Shown here one piece after another: positions 46,858 to 58,612 of a DNA stretch of 64,000 nt; position 1 is the first letter of the stretch; each line of letters opens with the position of its first letter. This DNA is from Hyperoodon ampullatus. Its lineage: Eukaryota > Chordata > Mammalia > Artiodactyla > Ziphiidae. The position numbers and the translations under genes were made by a program. Where the stretch lies: NCBI GenBank assembly GCA_949752795.1, contig OX457061.1, forward strand, positions 9,297,239 through 9,361,238. Reading direction: 5' to 3'. Under the pieces are notes generated by a model. The model saw nothing but the letters and a program-made list of their open reading frames with translations. It had not been told where the DNA came from and searched no databases.

Positions 46858-47689
46858 TGGCTTGGGGCAGACACCAACTGCATTTTGCTCAAAGTAAAGA
46901 TAAAATCCAATGAAGTGAGACTTTTCCTTGTTGGTTGTTGAGGGCCTCCTGGGTAAGTCACCATCACTATGTGTTCACACCTGCTTCCCCAGTGCACATG
47001 CACAGAAACTCCTCGGTGAGCTCGAGACCAACAAAAAGGGCTTTGGGTGTGCAGAATAAAAAGCTGAACCGAGGGGCCAACACAGGGGTATTGCCACCAG
47101 GCACATTCCTGGGGAGGCAGGCATGGTCTAAACACACTGTCCTCCTGCGACTGAGGCAAAGCCTTGATGGGGACGGGACAGGCCTGGGCAGGGCTCGGGC
47201 CCAGCGCAGGAAGATGCACTTTCATTTCCAGAGCTCTTTTCACCTTCTGAAAACCAACTAATATATATTTTTAAGTTTTTTTTTTTTAACCCCTCAAAAA
47301 ACGAATACATTCTCTAAAGAAACAATTCCAATAATCCAGCTACGTTAAGCACCCCTTGACTCCAGAGCTGCATCTCAGGGGTCTTCTCGGGGGAAGAGCC
47401 GGGGTAGTGGTCTGTGCACAGTCCTTGGGGTCCCCCACCCAGCCCATTTCCTATAGGCTTATGTATATGTTTGCATGTACAGAAGAACTGTAGAATTTTC
47501 GGGGTATGTGTTTGTGTTTTTAATAAAAATAGCATCACAGCATAACTGTTCTGCAACTTGCTTTTTTCACCTGTCAGAGGGTTTCCGTGTCAGGGTAGCT
47601 ACAGATCTATCTCAGTCTTTGTTACACTTGCACAGAAGGAAGGGTGGGGTGACAACCAAGGGCCACCTCATAAGGAGCTTGATTGCCAT
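46858..47689. other. Intronic sequence, no clear element
   Basis: Unique-looking DNA. 47460-47640 is AT-rich with no assignable family. Confidence 0.35.
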
Positions 47690-48400
47690 TTAAAGTGGCC
47701 TGAATGTCCCCGTGAGGCCCCTGGGGAGCCACTGAAGGGTATTTGAGCTGGAGAGTGAGACACTGTATTTATATTTGAGGGATGTCTCCTAGTCCAGGTA
47801 CATGAGAAGGAGTTAGGCTGGAGGCAGGACCACCAGGAGGAGGTTCTGACAGTAAATCAAGGGGGGCTGGTGGCCTGGACTAGGACTGTGACAGTAGGAA
47901 CGGAGGGGAGCAGACACATGGAGGAATATTTAGATGGCAGAATCCAGGGATCCCGCAACGGGCTGTGGAGGGGTAAGGGAGGAGTCAGGGGTGTCTGAGG
48001 TTCTGCCTCAAACAGCTGGGAGAAAGGGATGCCAGGCACGGATGTGGGGGCCAGTGGGGTGGAGTCGGAAGCACGGGGATGAGCCGGTGGGTTCCATTTT
48101 GGATGTGTCAGGTTTGAGGGGCTTTTGAGACATCCAAGGGAAGACCCTGGCCAACACTGGTGGGAACACCATGACCAAGAATGCAAGACTGGTTGGTGAG
48201 GACCGCCCGGATGCAAGTACAGAAGTGAGCCCTGGCGGAGTGACTGGGAGTTACCAGCATGGTGATAACCAAGGACACGAGAGAAGGGAAGATGTTCTGG
48301 AAGAAAACATGTGAGGATAGAGGCAGGCCCAGGACGAACACTGAGGGATGCTGACAGTTAACACTCAGGTTGAGGAAGAGAAGTTGGCAAAACAATGCGA
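47690..48400 (+). mobile_element. Ancient mammalian repeat (same type as 4000-4870)
   Basis: 'ggggagccactgaagggtatttgagc', 'ggtggcctggactaggactgtgacag', 'ggaatatttagatggcagaatcc', 'ttccattttggatgtgtcagg' and 'gagacatccaaggg' follow the same long word order as the copy at 4000-4870. Family name not assigned. Confidence 0.5.
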
Positions 48401-48474
48401 AGAAGATTGGAAGGTACGCGGTGATGATGGATCAAAAAATTGGAGGTGTTAGTATAAACTTGGTTTTAATAAGC

Positions 48475-48945
48475 AGACATATCTCTGTGAGTCTGTTTCT
48501 GTTTTGTAGATAGGTTCATTTACGCCATATTTTAGATTCCACATATAAGTGAAGTTATATGGTATTTATCTTTCTCTTTCTGACTTACTTCACTTAGTAT
48601 GATAATCTCTAGGTCTATCCATGTTGCTGCAAATGGCATTATCTCATTCTTTTTTATGGCTGAGTAGTATTCTGTTGTAGAAAGAACAGACTTGTGGTTG
48701 CCAAGGGGGAGGGGAGGAGGGAGAGGGATGGACTGGGAGCTTGGGGTTAGTCGATGCAAACGATTACATTTGGAATGGATAAACAACAAGGTCCTACTGT
48801 ACAGCACAAGGAACTGTATCTGATCTCCTTGTGTAAACCATAATGGAAAAGAATGTATACATATATATATACGTATAACTGAGTCACTTTGCTCTACAGC
48901 AGAAATTAGCACAACATTGAAGATCAACTATACTTCAAAATAAGA
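48475..48945 (+). mobile_element. Short L1 with 5' inversion
   Basis: 48475-48679 is L1 end-of-ORF2/3' UTR text in reverse ('gattccacatataagtgaag', 'atggctgagtagtattctg'). 48680-48935 continues the same L1 forward ('cagacttgtggttgccaaggg', 'ctatacttcaaaataag'). The two breakpoints are nearly adjacent in the L1, so little was lost. Target-site duplications are unclear. Confidence 0.8.
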
Positions 48946-49055
48946 AAAGCAGGTATACGTGTAAATACATGTAGATACGTATATGTAAATATACATGTAC
49001 ATTTACACGCATGTGTATGTGCTCCAACACACACACACATAATATATTTCTATTT
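48850..49055. repeat. Alternating TA/TG/CA-rich tract
   Basis: Partly L1 tail ('gtatacatatatatatacgtat') and partly 'tacatgtagatacgtatatg', 'catgtacatttacacgcatgtg', then (ca)n at about 49027-49040. Many short palindromes. Likely unstable. Confidence 0.6.
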
Positions 49056-49844
49056 GCTGAGGCCCTAGAAGCAATGGCACCTTGAGAGTGATGAGCATAC
49101 CCAGTGCCCAGCTTTTGGTTTCCAGGATTCTCCTCTAAAAGAAATAGGGCTCTTTGGAGAAATGGCTGATTCAGCACTGAGCAGGGAAGGAACACACCTG
49201 GGACATCTTGTTGCACCAGAAAGTAAAGACGTTCTCTAAGAATCGGGGAAATGCATCAGAGGGACACAGGAGCCAGGGCTCCCAAGGGCTATATATGGAA
49301 AAAGTTGGAGCATCAAAATAAATAATGATAAGAATGAATAAGAATCCACTAGTCCACATGAATACCCACAAACTGAGGATAAGGGAAAGCTCTTCCTTAT
49401 AATAAAATGCCAAGTAAGAAATACTGAAGGAAGGATGGAGTTATAAAATGAATGGGTGCTAAAACTAGTAGGCGAAAATCTGATGAGGAATGAGCTATTT
49501 ACATAGTCCTGAAGTATTTCCCACAAATTACATATTAATTACAAAAGGAAAAACAGAAATTTCACAGTGAAGAAACCTGGCAAACAGCACTTCAACCACG
49601 TGATCCCAGCTAATTTTACCAATGCTGGGTCATGCCAACATCATGGACCTCCTGATATGATGCACTGAGAATAAATACCTGTTGAATAAATAACAGTGAA
49701 GAGAACTGTTCTTGGAGTCAGGGGGCCCATGTGTAGGCCAGTCAGGTCTCAGTGTCCTCATCTGTGAGTGAACGGCTTGGGCCACATCAGCCACTCGGCT
49801 GATGCGAGCATCTGGCAACTTAAAAAAATTATTACTGCTGCCTG
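49056..49844. other. Intronic sequence, weak MIR-like words only
   Basis: AT-rich to 49680. A weak MIR-like core occurs at 49720-49790 ('aggtctcagtgtcctcatctgtgag'). No exon. Confidence 0.35.
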
Positions 49845-49965
49845 CTGTTCCTCCCCCAGAGGTTCTGATTTACTTGGTCTGAGGGTGGACTCTGGGCATC
49901 AGTGGTTCTTCAAAGCTCCCAGGTGAGAATATGTGCAGCTAGGGCTGTGCAGCCCTGGGCCATCA
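49845..49965 (+). mobile_element. MER5A DNA transposon fossil
   Basis: 'cagaggttctgatttacttggtctgagggtgg', 'gggcatcagtggttcttcaaagctcccaggtgag' match the centre of MER5A. Confidence 0.7.
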
Positions 49966-49974
49966 GATGATCTC

Positions 49975-50206
49975 AAAAATCCCTCCCAAGCAGTTGCATA
50001 GCACAGGGAGATGAGCTCGGTGCTTTGTGACCAGCTAGAGGGGTGGGATAGGGAGGGTGGGAGGGAGGGAGACGCAAGAGGGAAGAGATATGGGAACATA
50101 TGTATATGTATAACTGATTCACTTTGTTACAAAGCAGAAACTAACACACCATTGTAAAGCAATTATACTCCAATAAAGGTGTAAAAAAAAAAAAAATCCC
50201 TCCCAA
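49975..50206 (+). mobile_element. Very short young L1 3'-end insertion
   Basis: About 200 bases of L1 3' UTR only ('gtttgc..gcacagggagatgagctcgg', 'gtgggagggagggagac', 'ttatactccaataaagg') and a poly-A tail. Target-site duplications aaaaatccctcccaa lie at 49975-49989 and 50192-50206 (15/15). Confidence 0.95.
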
Positions 50207-50960
50207 CCCTGACATTCTCAGTCTCACAAACCAAAATAATCAACATCAGTATTAAATACGCATTGGTGATTTGAGACCTGGATTTAAACCTCAGAAGTTA
50301 CAATGTACAAAATCCACCAAGGTTGGCCCATCGCGTAGGTAATGTGATTTCTCTAGCCCTCCTCTAGATTCTACTCAAACAGCCTTCTCAAAAGCAACAA
50401 TCAAGAAGAGTTATAGCAGGTTCTGGGCCAGATGCCTCCCCTCCCCTCCCCCTCCCCACCCCTGGAGCCAAAGGGCAAGGAGAGAAGGTGTCCCAGGGCG
50501 TCCGGGTGTCTACAGCCAGCGCTGACCCACGCTCTAGAGAGCACTGCACCAGGGGCGTCCGTCCAGGGAACAGCGTCAGGGCACTTACACACGTGCCCTC
50601 TTAAACCTCCCAGCAGCCCCATGGGTGTCGCCATCCCCAATCTGCCAAAGAGACCTGAAGCCCAGGAGGGAGGGGCGTGGTCAGGGCCGCAAAGCTGGTA
50701 CAGGAAGGGAGCTCTTCCAATCCACTGCCTTCCCACCACTTGAGGAAGAGGTGGGAACACCTCCCTACGTGGCATGAGGGAGTCATCCAAGGATGGAAGC
50801 AGAAAAGTATGATCGAGAAGGGCGAACATGTGAACGGAAGGTACGCAGAGCTGGAAGGTGTTAAGAAGCCAGCACGTGCGGGGTCTTCGTGGTGTCTTCT
50901 GGGCTCTCGCCCCAGGGAGATAGCGCTCAGTGGCCCAGACAGACATACTTGCCCCCAGGG
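50207..50960. other. Intronic sequence with a weak MIR
   Basis: A probable reverse MIR at about 50575-50705 ('ttaaacctcccagcagccccatggg', 'aatctgccaaagagacctgaagcccag'). Otherwise no feature seen. Confidence 0.4.
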
Positions 50961-50964
50961 ATCT

Positions 50965-51290
50965 TTGGAGTTGGCTTTCAATGCAGGTCTCCTTAGGCTA
51001 TTCCCTTACTTAAAATCTTCAACTGTTTCCTCAGGTTTAAGGGGTGATGTCCAAATGCCTCAGCCCAGGCCCTCACAGGCTGACCCCAGCCTAGCTTTGT
51101 GGTCTAGCTGCCCTCCCACCCTGGCTCCCCACACCTTGGGATCTAGCTACGCCAACCTCCTCACCATTTCCTGACCAAGCCATGCATTCTGTATGCGATA
51201 AGCCCTTCTCCTTGCTGTGTGCTCGGCCGGGAGAGCCCACTCCTGCCCGTGAACCCCCCAAACCAGCTGAAAGTCACCCATGGGGGTCAC
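50965..51290 (+). mobile_element. L2 LINE fragment
   Basis: 'ttacttaaaatcttcaactgtttcc', 'tgatgtccaaatgcctcagcccaggccctcacaggctgaccccagcc', 'cctcaccatttcctgaccaagcc' and 'ttctccttgctgtgtgctcgg' follow the coding-3' part of L2. Confidence 0.65.
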
Positions 51291-52050
51291 CTCCCGAGCT
51301 GTCACTCACTGGAGTCAGTGGCCTTGCTCCCAATGCCACTCTGCTGCCATCATCCACCCCAATGCCTTTCCCCAGAGGACAAGCTCCAGGCTAGCCCAGG
51401 GCCTGCAAGGATGAAGCGATGGACAGATAAATGATGCAAGGCCACCTTTCAGAAGAAAGCTGTGTTTCGAGGTGGGAATTCTCTAGGACTCTGTGAAACA
51501 GAGACGTTCTAACTCTTTTTCTTCTGATTCCATGATCAATGAATAAGCTTTTAATTACCTGTTTGTTTGCCCAAGTACTTTAACAATAGGATAGTAGGCT
51601 TGAGCATCACACAAACTGGAAAGGTATAACCTCGTTACAAATTTTAAGATTTGAAAAAAGACTGCCCACAGGTTAAAGGAAAATGGTACAAAATGTGACA
51701 CTTTGGTACCACAGCACACAGATCTTCTGATCGTGATTAGTGGGGTCACGTTCCCCAGGGCCTGGGCGCCCCTGAGTAAATGGGAGAACTTAGGATGAGT
51801 GCCCCGGAGCCAAGGCCCTGAGCCCTGGGGTTGGGGGTGGGCCCTGGAGGGGCAGCCACCATGGGAGGCCCCAGGCTTCATCCTCCCCAAGCTACCCAGT
51901 GATTCCAAAAGCCCCGCCACAGTGACAGACAGACATGGACCAAATGAAGAGCGACCTCCTACAGGAAGTCTCACAACAATTGAAATCCAACCTATGTTTA
52001 CATGAGACTGCACTGCCTGTGTGCCTTCGAACCAGGTTGTAACTTTATAA
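51291..52050. other. Intronic sequence, no element seen
   Basis: Unique-looking DNA. No repeat or exon recognised. Confidence 0.35.
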
Positions 52051-52051
52051 T

Positions 52052-52290
52052 AAAACTTAATTTGAGGGCTTCCCTGGTGGCGCAGTGGTTGGGAGTCCGC
52101 CTGCCGATGCAGGGGATGCAGGTTCGTGCCCCGGTGCGGGAGGATCCCACATGCCATGGAGCCGCTGGGCCCGTGAGCCATGGCCGCTGAGCCTGTGCGT
52201 CCGGAGCCTGTGCTCCGCAACGGGAGAGGCCACAACAGTGAGAGGCCCGCGCACCGCAAAACAAACAAACAAACAAAAAACTTAATTTGA
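52052..52290 (+). mobile_element. CHR SINE with perfect target-site duplications
   Basis: Short-form SINE (52066-52276) with a (caaa)n tail. Target-site duplications aaaacttaatttga lie at 52052-52065 and 52277-52290 (14/14). Antisense to MVB12B. Confidence 0.95.
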
Positions 52291-52960
52291 AAAGAAAAAA
52301 AAACCCACGTCTACACCTTGTATTTTTCTCAGACACTGAACTTCCCAATTCAAAACCAAAGGCCTGGGCTCCCTCCCCTTCATGTAGCTAGACTTGCAGC
52401 ATCTGTGAGGAGGGCAGGCTGCGGGCGCCCACAGAGGGTGTGCAATGACCGGAGACGACAGAATTACCACCTGTAGTTGGGACAGGGCACAGACGGGCAC
52501 GCTGACCGACGCAGGGGTGCCTTTCCAATCAGCGGAACGTTCAAGGGACTTTTCCCTGGGAAACAGCTTCCTGGGAAAACAGTACATCACATTTCCAAAA
52601 TTCAGCTCCAGTGGACAAGCTCCCTGGACCACGGGAATGGGAGGAAAACGAGCAGCCACAGACAGAACTGACGCCTCGGCTGACACCCGATTTGATGTGG
52701 AATTCTGGGGAGTAGGCTCCCTTCTATCTGGTTGCTGCGCCTCTGAAGTACAATGCCACAAATTACCCAGATTTCAGATTTAATATTAACCTTTAAAGGG
52801 CATGTCACAGAAATGTATTCTCTAAATATTGGTTGTGAGCTCACTTTGTAAGTCTATCACGGAAAATAGGTGTGAGGCTGCCACCCATCTCTGACTACAT
52901 CTGTCATGGGCATCTCCTGCCACCTGACAGTAATTCCAACTGAACCCAGCAGTCCCACAA
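52291..52960. other. Intronic sequence, no element seen
   Basis: Unique-looking DNA leading into the AT-rich block at 52960. No exon recognised. Confidence 0.35.
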
Positions 52961-54335
52961 ACGAACAATCCAGCCATCCTCCCTAACCACAGTCTGGGCT
53001 CAACCTTAAGATTTAATAACAGAGCCTGCTAATATTGCTCTCATTTCTAGAGCTGATGAACTTTCAGAGGCAACATGAGTTGAAATAATGAGTGCGGAGA
53101 TGACAAAGAATTTTCATCCAAGGTTCTTTGAACTATCCAGTATAATAAGCACTTGTTCCTTTCTACAATGGGCATATAAAAGAGAAATCTAAATAATAAT
53201 TGCCGTAATCATCTTGAAAAATATGCAGAGATTAATGGTGATTATGAAAATCTGTATAATTGTTCTCTGAAATCATCACTGATGAAGTGGTATCTTGAAA
53301 TGGCCAGAGCCGGAGAACTCTTAACACCGCACTCCATGTGGGCATGGAAACGTGACACTTCGGCTTTCTCCTCGTAAAATTATTACCCTGTGTTTACGAA
53401 ATTGTTTTTCATCATTTCTAACACCCTGGCCTGCATTTTAACTCTTCATACCAGCGCCCTGAAAAGGTTCTCAGACGCCCTTAATGGGATGCATATGTCA
53501 TTGTGGTTCAAAGCCCCAAGTTCAACTTGTTATTTATTCAAATAATTAATTACTCTTGTATCCATCGAGCAGTTTGTCATGACACATTAATGACTTGATA
53601 GACTTCTATGAACTGGTGAACACAGAACAGCAGAGCGTTTTTATCGTCATTTAATTTTAAAACGATCCTGTGTGAAATTATCTAGTCGTGAGTGATGGGA
53701 GCATAAAGAACAGACTCAGCAAAGCCCCTTTTGGATCATTGCTTTATTAATGGTAACGTCAGGGAAATGAAAAATGCTAACATTGTCATATTCCGCTGCT
53801 GGGGGGAGATGAATGGCTGGGGGAGAGGGTGAGGCTGCTGAGCGCTCACGCCAAGTGCACAAGCCCCTCCTGGTGCCAGGCGGGGCGGGGCTCACGCCTT
53901 GCACACCCAGAACCCCAGCTTGAGACACCACCTCCAGGCCCAGGCTCCCTTTTGAGTTTATGGCTCTCGACGTCTATTACTTTTGTGTGTGTGGTTTTTT
54001 TCTTTAACTTGAATTTTCCGCTAGTGATATAAAGCAGCCTCACGAAAACATTTCGCTTTATTGCTTTGAACATTAAACGTTATTAATCCAATAGAAAAAC
54101 GTTAAAGATACTGCTGTCACCTTTAAATGTGAAATGATATTAGGCGCTAAAAAAATGCTGGGTTAGGAGAAAAGATGTTCCCTTAGTTTCTTTTGAGCTT
54201 TGAGATAACTGTGCTGGGTTGATGATAAGATAATATTTCTACAGGGCTCACAGCACAACATCTGCTTAAAAGAGATTTCTTTTTTTTTTTATACAGTGAA
54301 AATTGTTTCTCAATTGTTTTAATTACAAACTTGGG
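52960..54335. promoter_or_regulatory. Large candidate conserved enhancer block
   Basis: About 1.3 kb with no recognisable repeat, AT-rich and dense in homeobox-like cores: 'tctaaataataattgccgtaatc' (53190), 'gattaatggtgattatg' (53230), 'caaataattaattactc' (53539), 'gacacattaatgac' (53581). It is the longest young-repeat-free AT-rich stretch in the window. A GC-richer patch at 53810-53945 interrupts it. Confidence 0.45.
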
Positions 54336-54660
54336 AATCTATGCAAACTACTCCCCAGCAGCGTGATTCAAAGACAATAGACCGCAATCCCCGAAGAGCC
54401 GCAGCGTAGCGGGCGGGCGGGAATCGCGGGGGCTCTGCCTGCACGTGGCGGAGCCCGCGAGGGGACCACAGCAGAGGCAGCAGGCATTGTTCTGCTCTCT
54501 CGGAAAGAGAAGCAAGCAAGGGTGGATCTCTTTCTCTTTGTGAGCTTCCTGTTTCGTCTTCCCAATTCCGGTGAGCGTCTCTACCACCCACCCCGGGGCC
54601 TGGAGCCACAGGGACCTGCCCCCTCCCTCACATCTGTCATCAGTTTCTTTAAATCCCAAA
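54336..54660. promoter_or_regulatory. CpG cluster next to the AT-rich block
   Basis: 54380-54470 is CpG-dense ('gccgcagcgtagcgggcgggcgggaatcgcgg'), unlike its surroundings. No TATA, initiator or exon was identified. Possibly an orphan CpG island or enhancer core. Confidence 0.3.
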
Positions 54661-54674
54661 GAGGGTGGTCAGTG

Positions 54675-54910
54675 GTGGCAGCTCACACTTAGTGGAACTG
54701 CTCTGTGCAAGCCCTGGTCTAGGTGCTTTCTGTGTATTGACTGATTTCTCATGACAATCCCATGAAGTTATATATTGTTATTATTTAAATCATCATCATC
54801 ATCCCCATTTTACAAGGAACATTCAGGCGAAGAGCAGGTAAGCAACCTGCCCGAGAGCACATGGCCAGCAAGATGCAGAGGAGGAACTGAACCCAGGAGC
54901 CTCTTTCCTG
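54675..54910 (-). mobile_element. MIR SINE fossil, nearly full length
   Basis: 'ctctgtgcaagccctggtctaggtgctttc', 'ccccattttacaaggaac', 'gagagcacatggccagcaagatgcagaggagg' and 'ctgaacccaggag' are the reverse of MIR from its 3' end to its 5' part. Carries a short (atc)n. Confidence 0.8.
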
Positions 54911-55905
54911 CGACGCCACGGTGCCTCTTAATTCTACCCAGGGATCTCTCTGGAACCTGGCCCTCCTGCCCACCTCTGCTGCCCTGGACCCAGGGGGATG
55001 CCCACCCTTCTGGCCCTGACATTAGCTGCTTCGCTACCCCTGGCTCCCTCTAATCTCCTCTCTTACAGAGGGGATGTGGAAAGAAATGGGTCCAAGCAGT
55101 CGCTTCCACAGTACATGGGAAGTGCAGCAAAAGCGGAAAACGCAGCTGATGTGAGTTGAAACAGGAGTGTTAGAATTCTGAGGATAAACAAGTCAAGGGA
55201 CATGGGAAGGCCCAAGCCAGCAGTTTGGTGGCCTGTCTTGCGGAATGCCCTCCTTTTTCAGGTGGAGACACGTGGGTCAGAGTCTCATGATTTTCACAGG
55301 GGCACTTCCAGCAGGGCGGCCACAAAGCCAGAGCTCAAGCCCAGGTTGCCTGAGGCCCCAGGGAACCTCCGCCCAGGTCCCGCCTCCTTAAGGCAGTGAG
55401 TGCCGGCCCCACCCGGCGGTCAGGGCCTCCTTTTGCTCTGTCAGGAGGTCTGAGCAGAGCCACAGCAAGCAACCATGGCTCGGTGAAATTCTGCCAGGTT
55501 TAGAGGTTGTGAGGTGTATCACAGGTTCATCTGGGGGACTGCTAGGGGGCCCTCAAGGAGACAGAGCCGCTGAGAGGGAGCTACATGAGATCACAGATGC
55601 CACAGGCAGGGGAAAAAACAGTGGTTTCAATAGGAGCCCCAGATGGAAAGTCCAGGCAGGTAATCTCAATCGTAGGGCCACTGCTTCTCATCCAGGGCAC
55701 CTTCACTCAGGAAGCCGACCACAGGGGCCCTCTCTTTGGAGAGCAATCGCACCCTTCGAGGTGACAAGTAGCACCGCCATGGGAAACATGCTGGTCCAGA
55801 CGGGGAGGCAGGGAGGGTGGGCACTGGTGAGCCCAGCCTTTGTTAGTGCTTTAAAGACGGTGCCTTCAGAGCTGGCCCCATACTCCAGAGGAGGCATCCT
55901 CTCTC
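54911..55905. other. Intronic sequence, no element seen
   Basis: GC-moderate DNA without recognisable repeats or exons. Confidence 0.35.
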
Positions 55906-55907
55906 TC

Positions 55908-56260
55908 CACACCACAAGTTCTCAGACTTCCAGGTGTGTCAGAATGACCGGGGATGCTCGTTAAAAATGTGAATCCCGGGGGCTTCCCTGGTGGCGCAGT
56001 GGTTGAGAGTCTGCCTGCCGATGCAGGGGACACGGGTTCGTGCCCTGGTCTGGGAAGATCCCACATGCCGCGGAGCGGCTGGGCCCGTGAGCCATGGCCG
56101 CTGAGCCTGCGCGTCTGGAGCCTGTGCTCCGCAATGGGAGAGGCCACAGCAGTGAGAGGCCCGCATACCAAAGGAAAAAAAAAAAAGTGAATCCCTAGCC
56201 CCAAACCTCCAGAGATGGGCTCAGGAACTTGGGGACAATGGCACCAGGGGAAACTCCGCT
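55908..56260 (+). mobile_element. MER5A fossil split by a CHR SINE
   Basis: MER5A start ('caagttctcagacttccaggtgtgtcagaatgaccgggg', 'tgctcgttaaaaatgtgaatccc') runs to 55977 and resumes at 56196 ('tagccccaaacctccagagatggg'). Confidence 0.65.
55969..56195 (+). mobile_element. CHR SINE inside MER5A
   Basis: Short-form SINE (55978-56186) with a poly-A tail (56174-56186). Target-site duplications gtgaatccc lie at 55969-55977 and 56187-56195, probably longer with the preceding A run. Confidence 0.93.
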
Positions 56261-56439
56261 CTGTGCTGAGAGCCAGAGAGCGCTTCGCTGAGGGTCTCGT
56301 GGACCAAACGGCTACAAAGGTCTCATGCGTGCAGCTTCGTGAAGCTTTTCTGCACAAGCGGGGCTCTCTGTTACCTGTAAGGACTAACCACGGCCGGGAA
56401 GGCAGCACCGCAGCACTGGTCACAGCTGTCATTTGGTGA

Positions 56440-56600
56440 AAGCCTTGGACTTAGTGCCAGGCACTCTGCTCCACCCTTTCCCTGTCACAACCTTGCCAGG
56501 CGGAGGGGACCACCCTGTCCTATGTCTGCGAGAGGCAAGGGAGCCATGCTTCCAGTCGAAAGGGAAGCCAGCACCGTAACCCACGTCTGTCTAGCTCAGA
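56440..56600 (-). mobile_element. MIR fragment
   Basis: 'tagtgccaggcactctgctccaccctttccctgtcacaaccttgccaggcgg' matches reverse MIR/MIR3 text. Degraded. Confidence 0.45.
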
Positions 56601-56902
56601 AGGCCGGGCTCTTGACACTCCTACAGCATTTGGTGTCAAGAAACACCAGTGCCAAAGTACAACCAGGGACTCTTCACTATGCTGTCACCTAACCCTGGAT
56701 TTCTCTTTGGTCCAGACCCTTCGTGGACGGAGCCTCTAAAACTCACAGGGAAAAGGAACCCAGAAAGGTCCTTGGTTTTCCTGGCTCTATATCTGTAGTG
56801 AGGTTTCTGAGTACTCGGGTTTCTATGGCTTTTACCTTCACTAGTAGGTAAAAAAGATTCACTTAGCTTGTGACTGTCTTTCTGGAATCCAGACAGAAGG
56901 CT

Positions 56903-56920
56903 TCTCTCTCTCTCTCTCTC
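56903..56920 (+). repeat. (TC)n microsatellite
   Basis: Nine TC units. Confidence 0.85.
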
Positions 56921-57051
56921 TACCTAACTCAAATTGAACTCTTCACATTTTGAAGCTGAGGGACACATTTCTCACTTGTACCGGATTCTTGAGTTTCCTT
57001 CTTAAACCTTTCTGTGCTTCTCTGAGTGATGACTTCCAGCCACTTGAAAAT

Positions 57052-57288
57052 CTGCCCTGGATTTTTTTTTTTTTTTTTTTTGCGGTATGCGGGCCTCTCA
57101 CTGTTGTGGCCTCTCCCGTTGCGGAGCACAGGCTCCGGACGCGCAGGCTCAGCGGCCATGGCTCACGGGCCCAGCCGCTCCGCGGCATGTGGGATCTTCC
57201 CCGACCGGGTCACGAACCCGTGTCCCTTGCATCGGCAGGCGGACTCTCAACCACTGCGCCACCAGGGAAGCCCTGCCCTGAATTTTTT
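57052..57288 (-). mobile_element. CHR SINE
   Basis: Reverse-orientation short-form SINE with poly-T at 57062-57081 and body to 57272. Target-site duplications ctgccctggatttttt (from 57052) and ctgccctgaatttttt (57273-57288), one mismatch. Sense relative to MVB12B. Confidence 0.94.
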
Positions 57289-57689
57289 AAAGGGACCCTT
57301 TGGTCAGAACAAAGTGTGAAAGTCCACATTTCAATGGGAACAAACAGCTCAAAAAGATACACCTAAGTGACTTCTCCACCAGGAGGCTTTCAGGGCTGTT
57401 GCAGTAACTTGGGAGGAAAAGCTGCATGCCAGGAGCAGGCAACCATCGAGAAAGGCAGGTCAGTAGGAAACCAGGGGCCTGTTCTTAAAAATACTTTCCT
57501 TAAAGCCCCAGGGGAAGGGGAATATTACATGAATCAAAAAAGAAAAAAAAAGACCAGACTCCTCGGGGGAACAGAAACCCTGCAAGTGGGCACAGCTCTA
57601 GGCCCGTGGGGAGGGAGGGCTCAGCTGGGCCAGGGAGCACTGACACCACAGTCCTGAGCAGCCCCGGTGGACACCAGTGGTGCCTTGCA

Positions 57690-57880
57690 ACTGTCCTCTG
57701 GGCTGCACGCGTATGATTTCCTTTAGCCTAGTCTCCACCCTGTGCCCGTGAGGCTGGCCCTATCCCAGTTTCACCATGACGACACCGGGCTCAGAGAGGT
57801 TTACTGGCTTGCTCAGTGAGACTCAGCGGGCCGGTAGCAAAACCGGGTGTTAAATACGGGTCTCCTGACTGCTATGTAAT
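57690..57880 (-). mobile_element. MIR SINE fossil
   Basis: 'ctatcccagtttcaccatgacgacaccgggctcagagaggtttactggcttgctcag' is the reverse of the MIR core, followed by 'aaaaccgggtgttaaatacggg'. Confidence 0.65.
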
Positions 57881-58612
57881 CATTTATTGGGTCAGTGGAA
57901 AAACCATTTGAGCAGAGGCCTAGAACAGATCCCAGAACCCAAAGTCAAAGGCTGCCTCTCGGTGAGAGAAAGTTCAGGGCTGCTGGTCTAGCGGCCCTGG
58001 GGGCTCCGAGGACACGAGTCATTAACAGTCTGCTTAGTCCTTACTGTGAAAGAGTTTCCAAATTGTCTTCTGACAGACACACTTTGAAAGCACACCTTTT
58101 TCACTTGTTTTTATTGTTTAGTTTTTGGCAGAGAGCAAAGCCGTGTGCTGACTGGGGCTCTTAGCTTGATGCCGTCCAGGCTGTTGGACAAGCACCAACC
58201 TGTGATTTCATTTCCATGGAGGGTTGTGAAAACACCAGGTGGCTTTAACTGTTCTGCCTGGGGTCCCCAGTGGCCAGGGGTGAGGGGTGCCCCTCCAGCA
58301 CACCTCCTCTCCCCTCTGGGGTGAGAGGTGACACTTCCCCATTTCTGGGGTCGTCTGCAGTGTGATCGGAAGTAGAGAAGGCAGAAAGGGGAGCTGTCCT
58401 TGCCCCTGAAACGGCCTCCCCCTCAGTACTCGGTATTCGTGGTGGCTGCTACTGGCGGAAACCCTGCGGGCCGTGACGTGAAATAATCTGTCATTTTGCT
58501 AAAAGCACAACTGGAATTTCATGGGTGGGGCGTCTGGCCAGCAAGTAAGCCCGTCAGACACTCAGCACCTGAATTTCGGCCCAACTGGGATACTTCCCAC
58601 TTTCCTCCCTCA
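57881..58612. other. Intronic sequence, no element seen
   Basis: No repeat or exon recognised. Confidence 0.35.
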
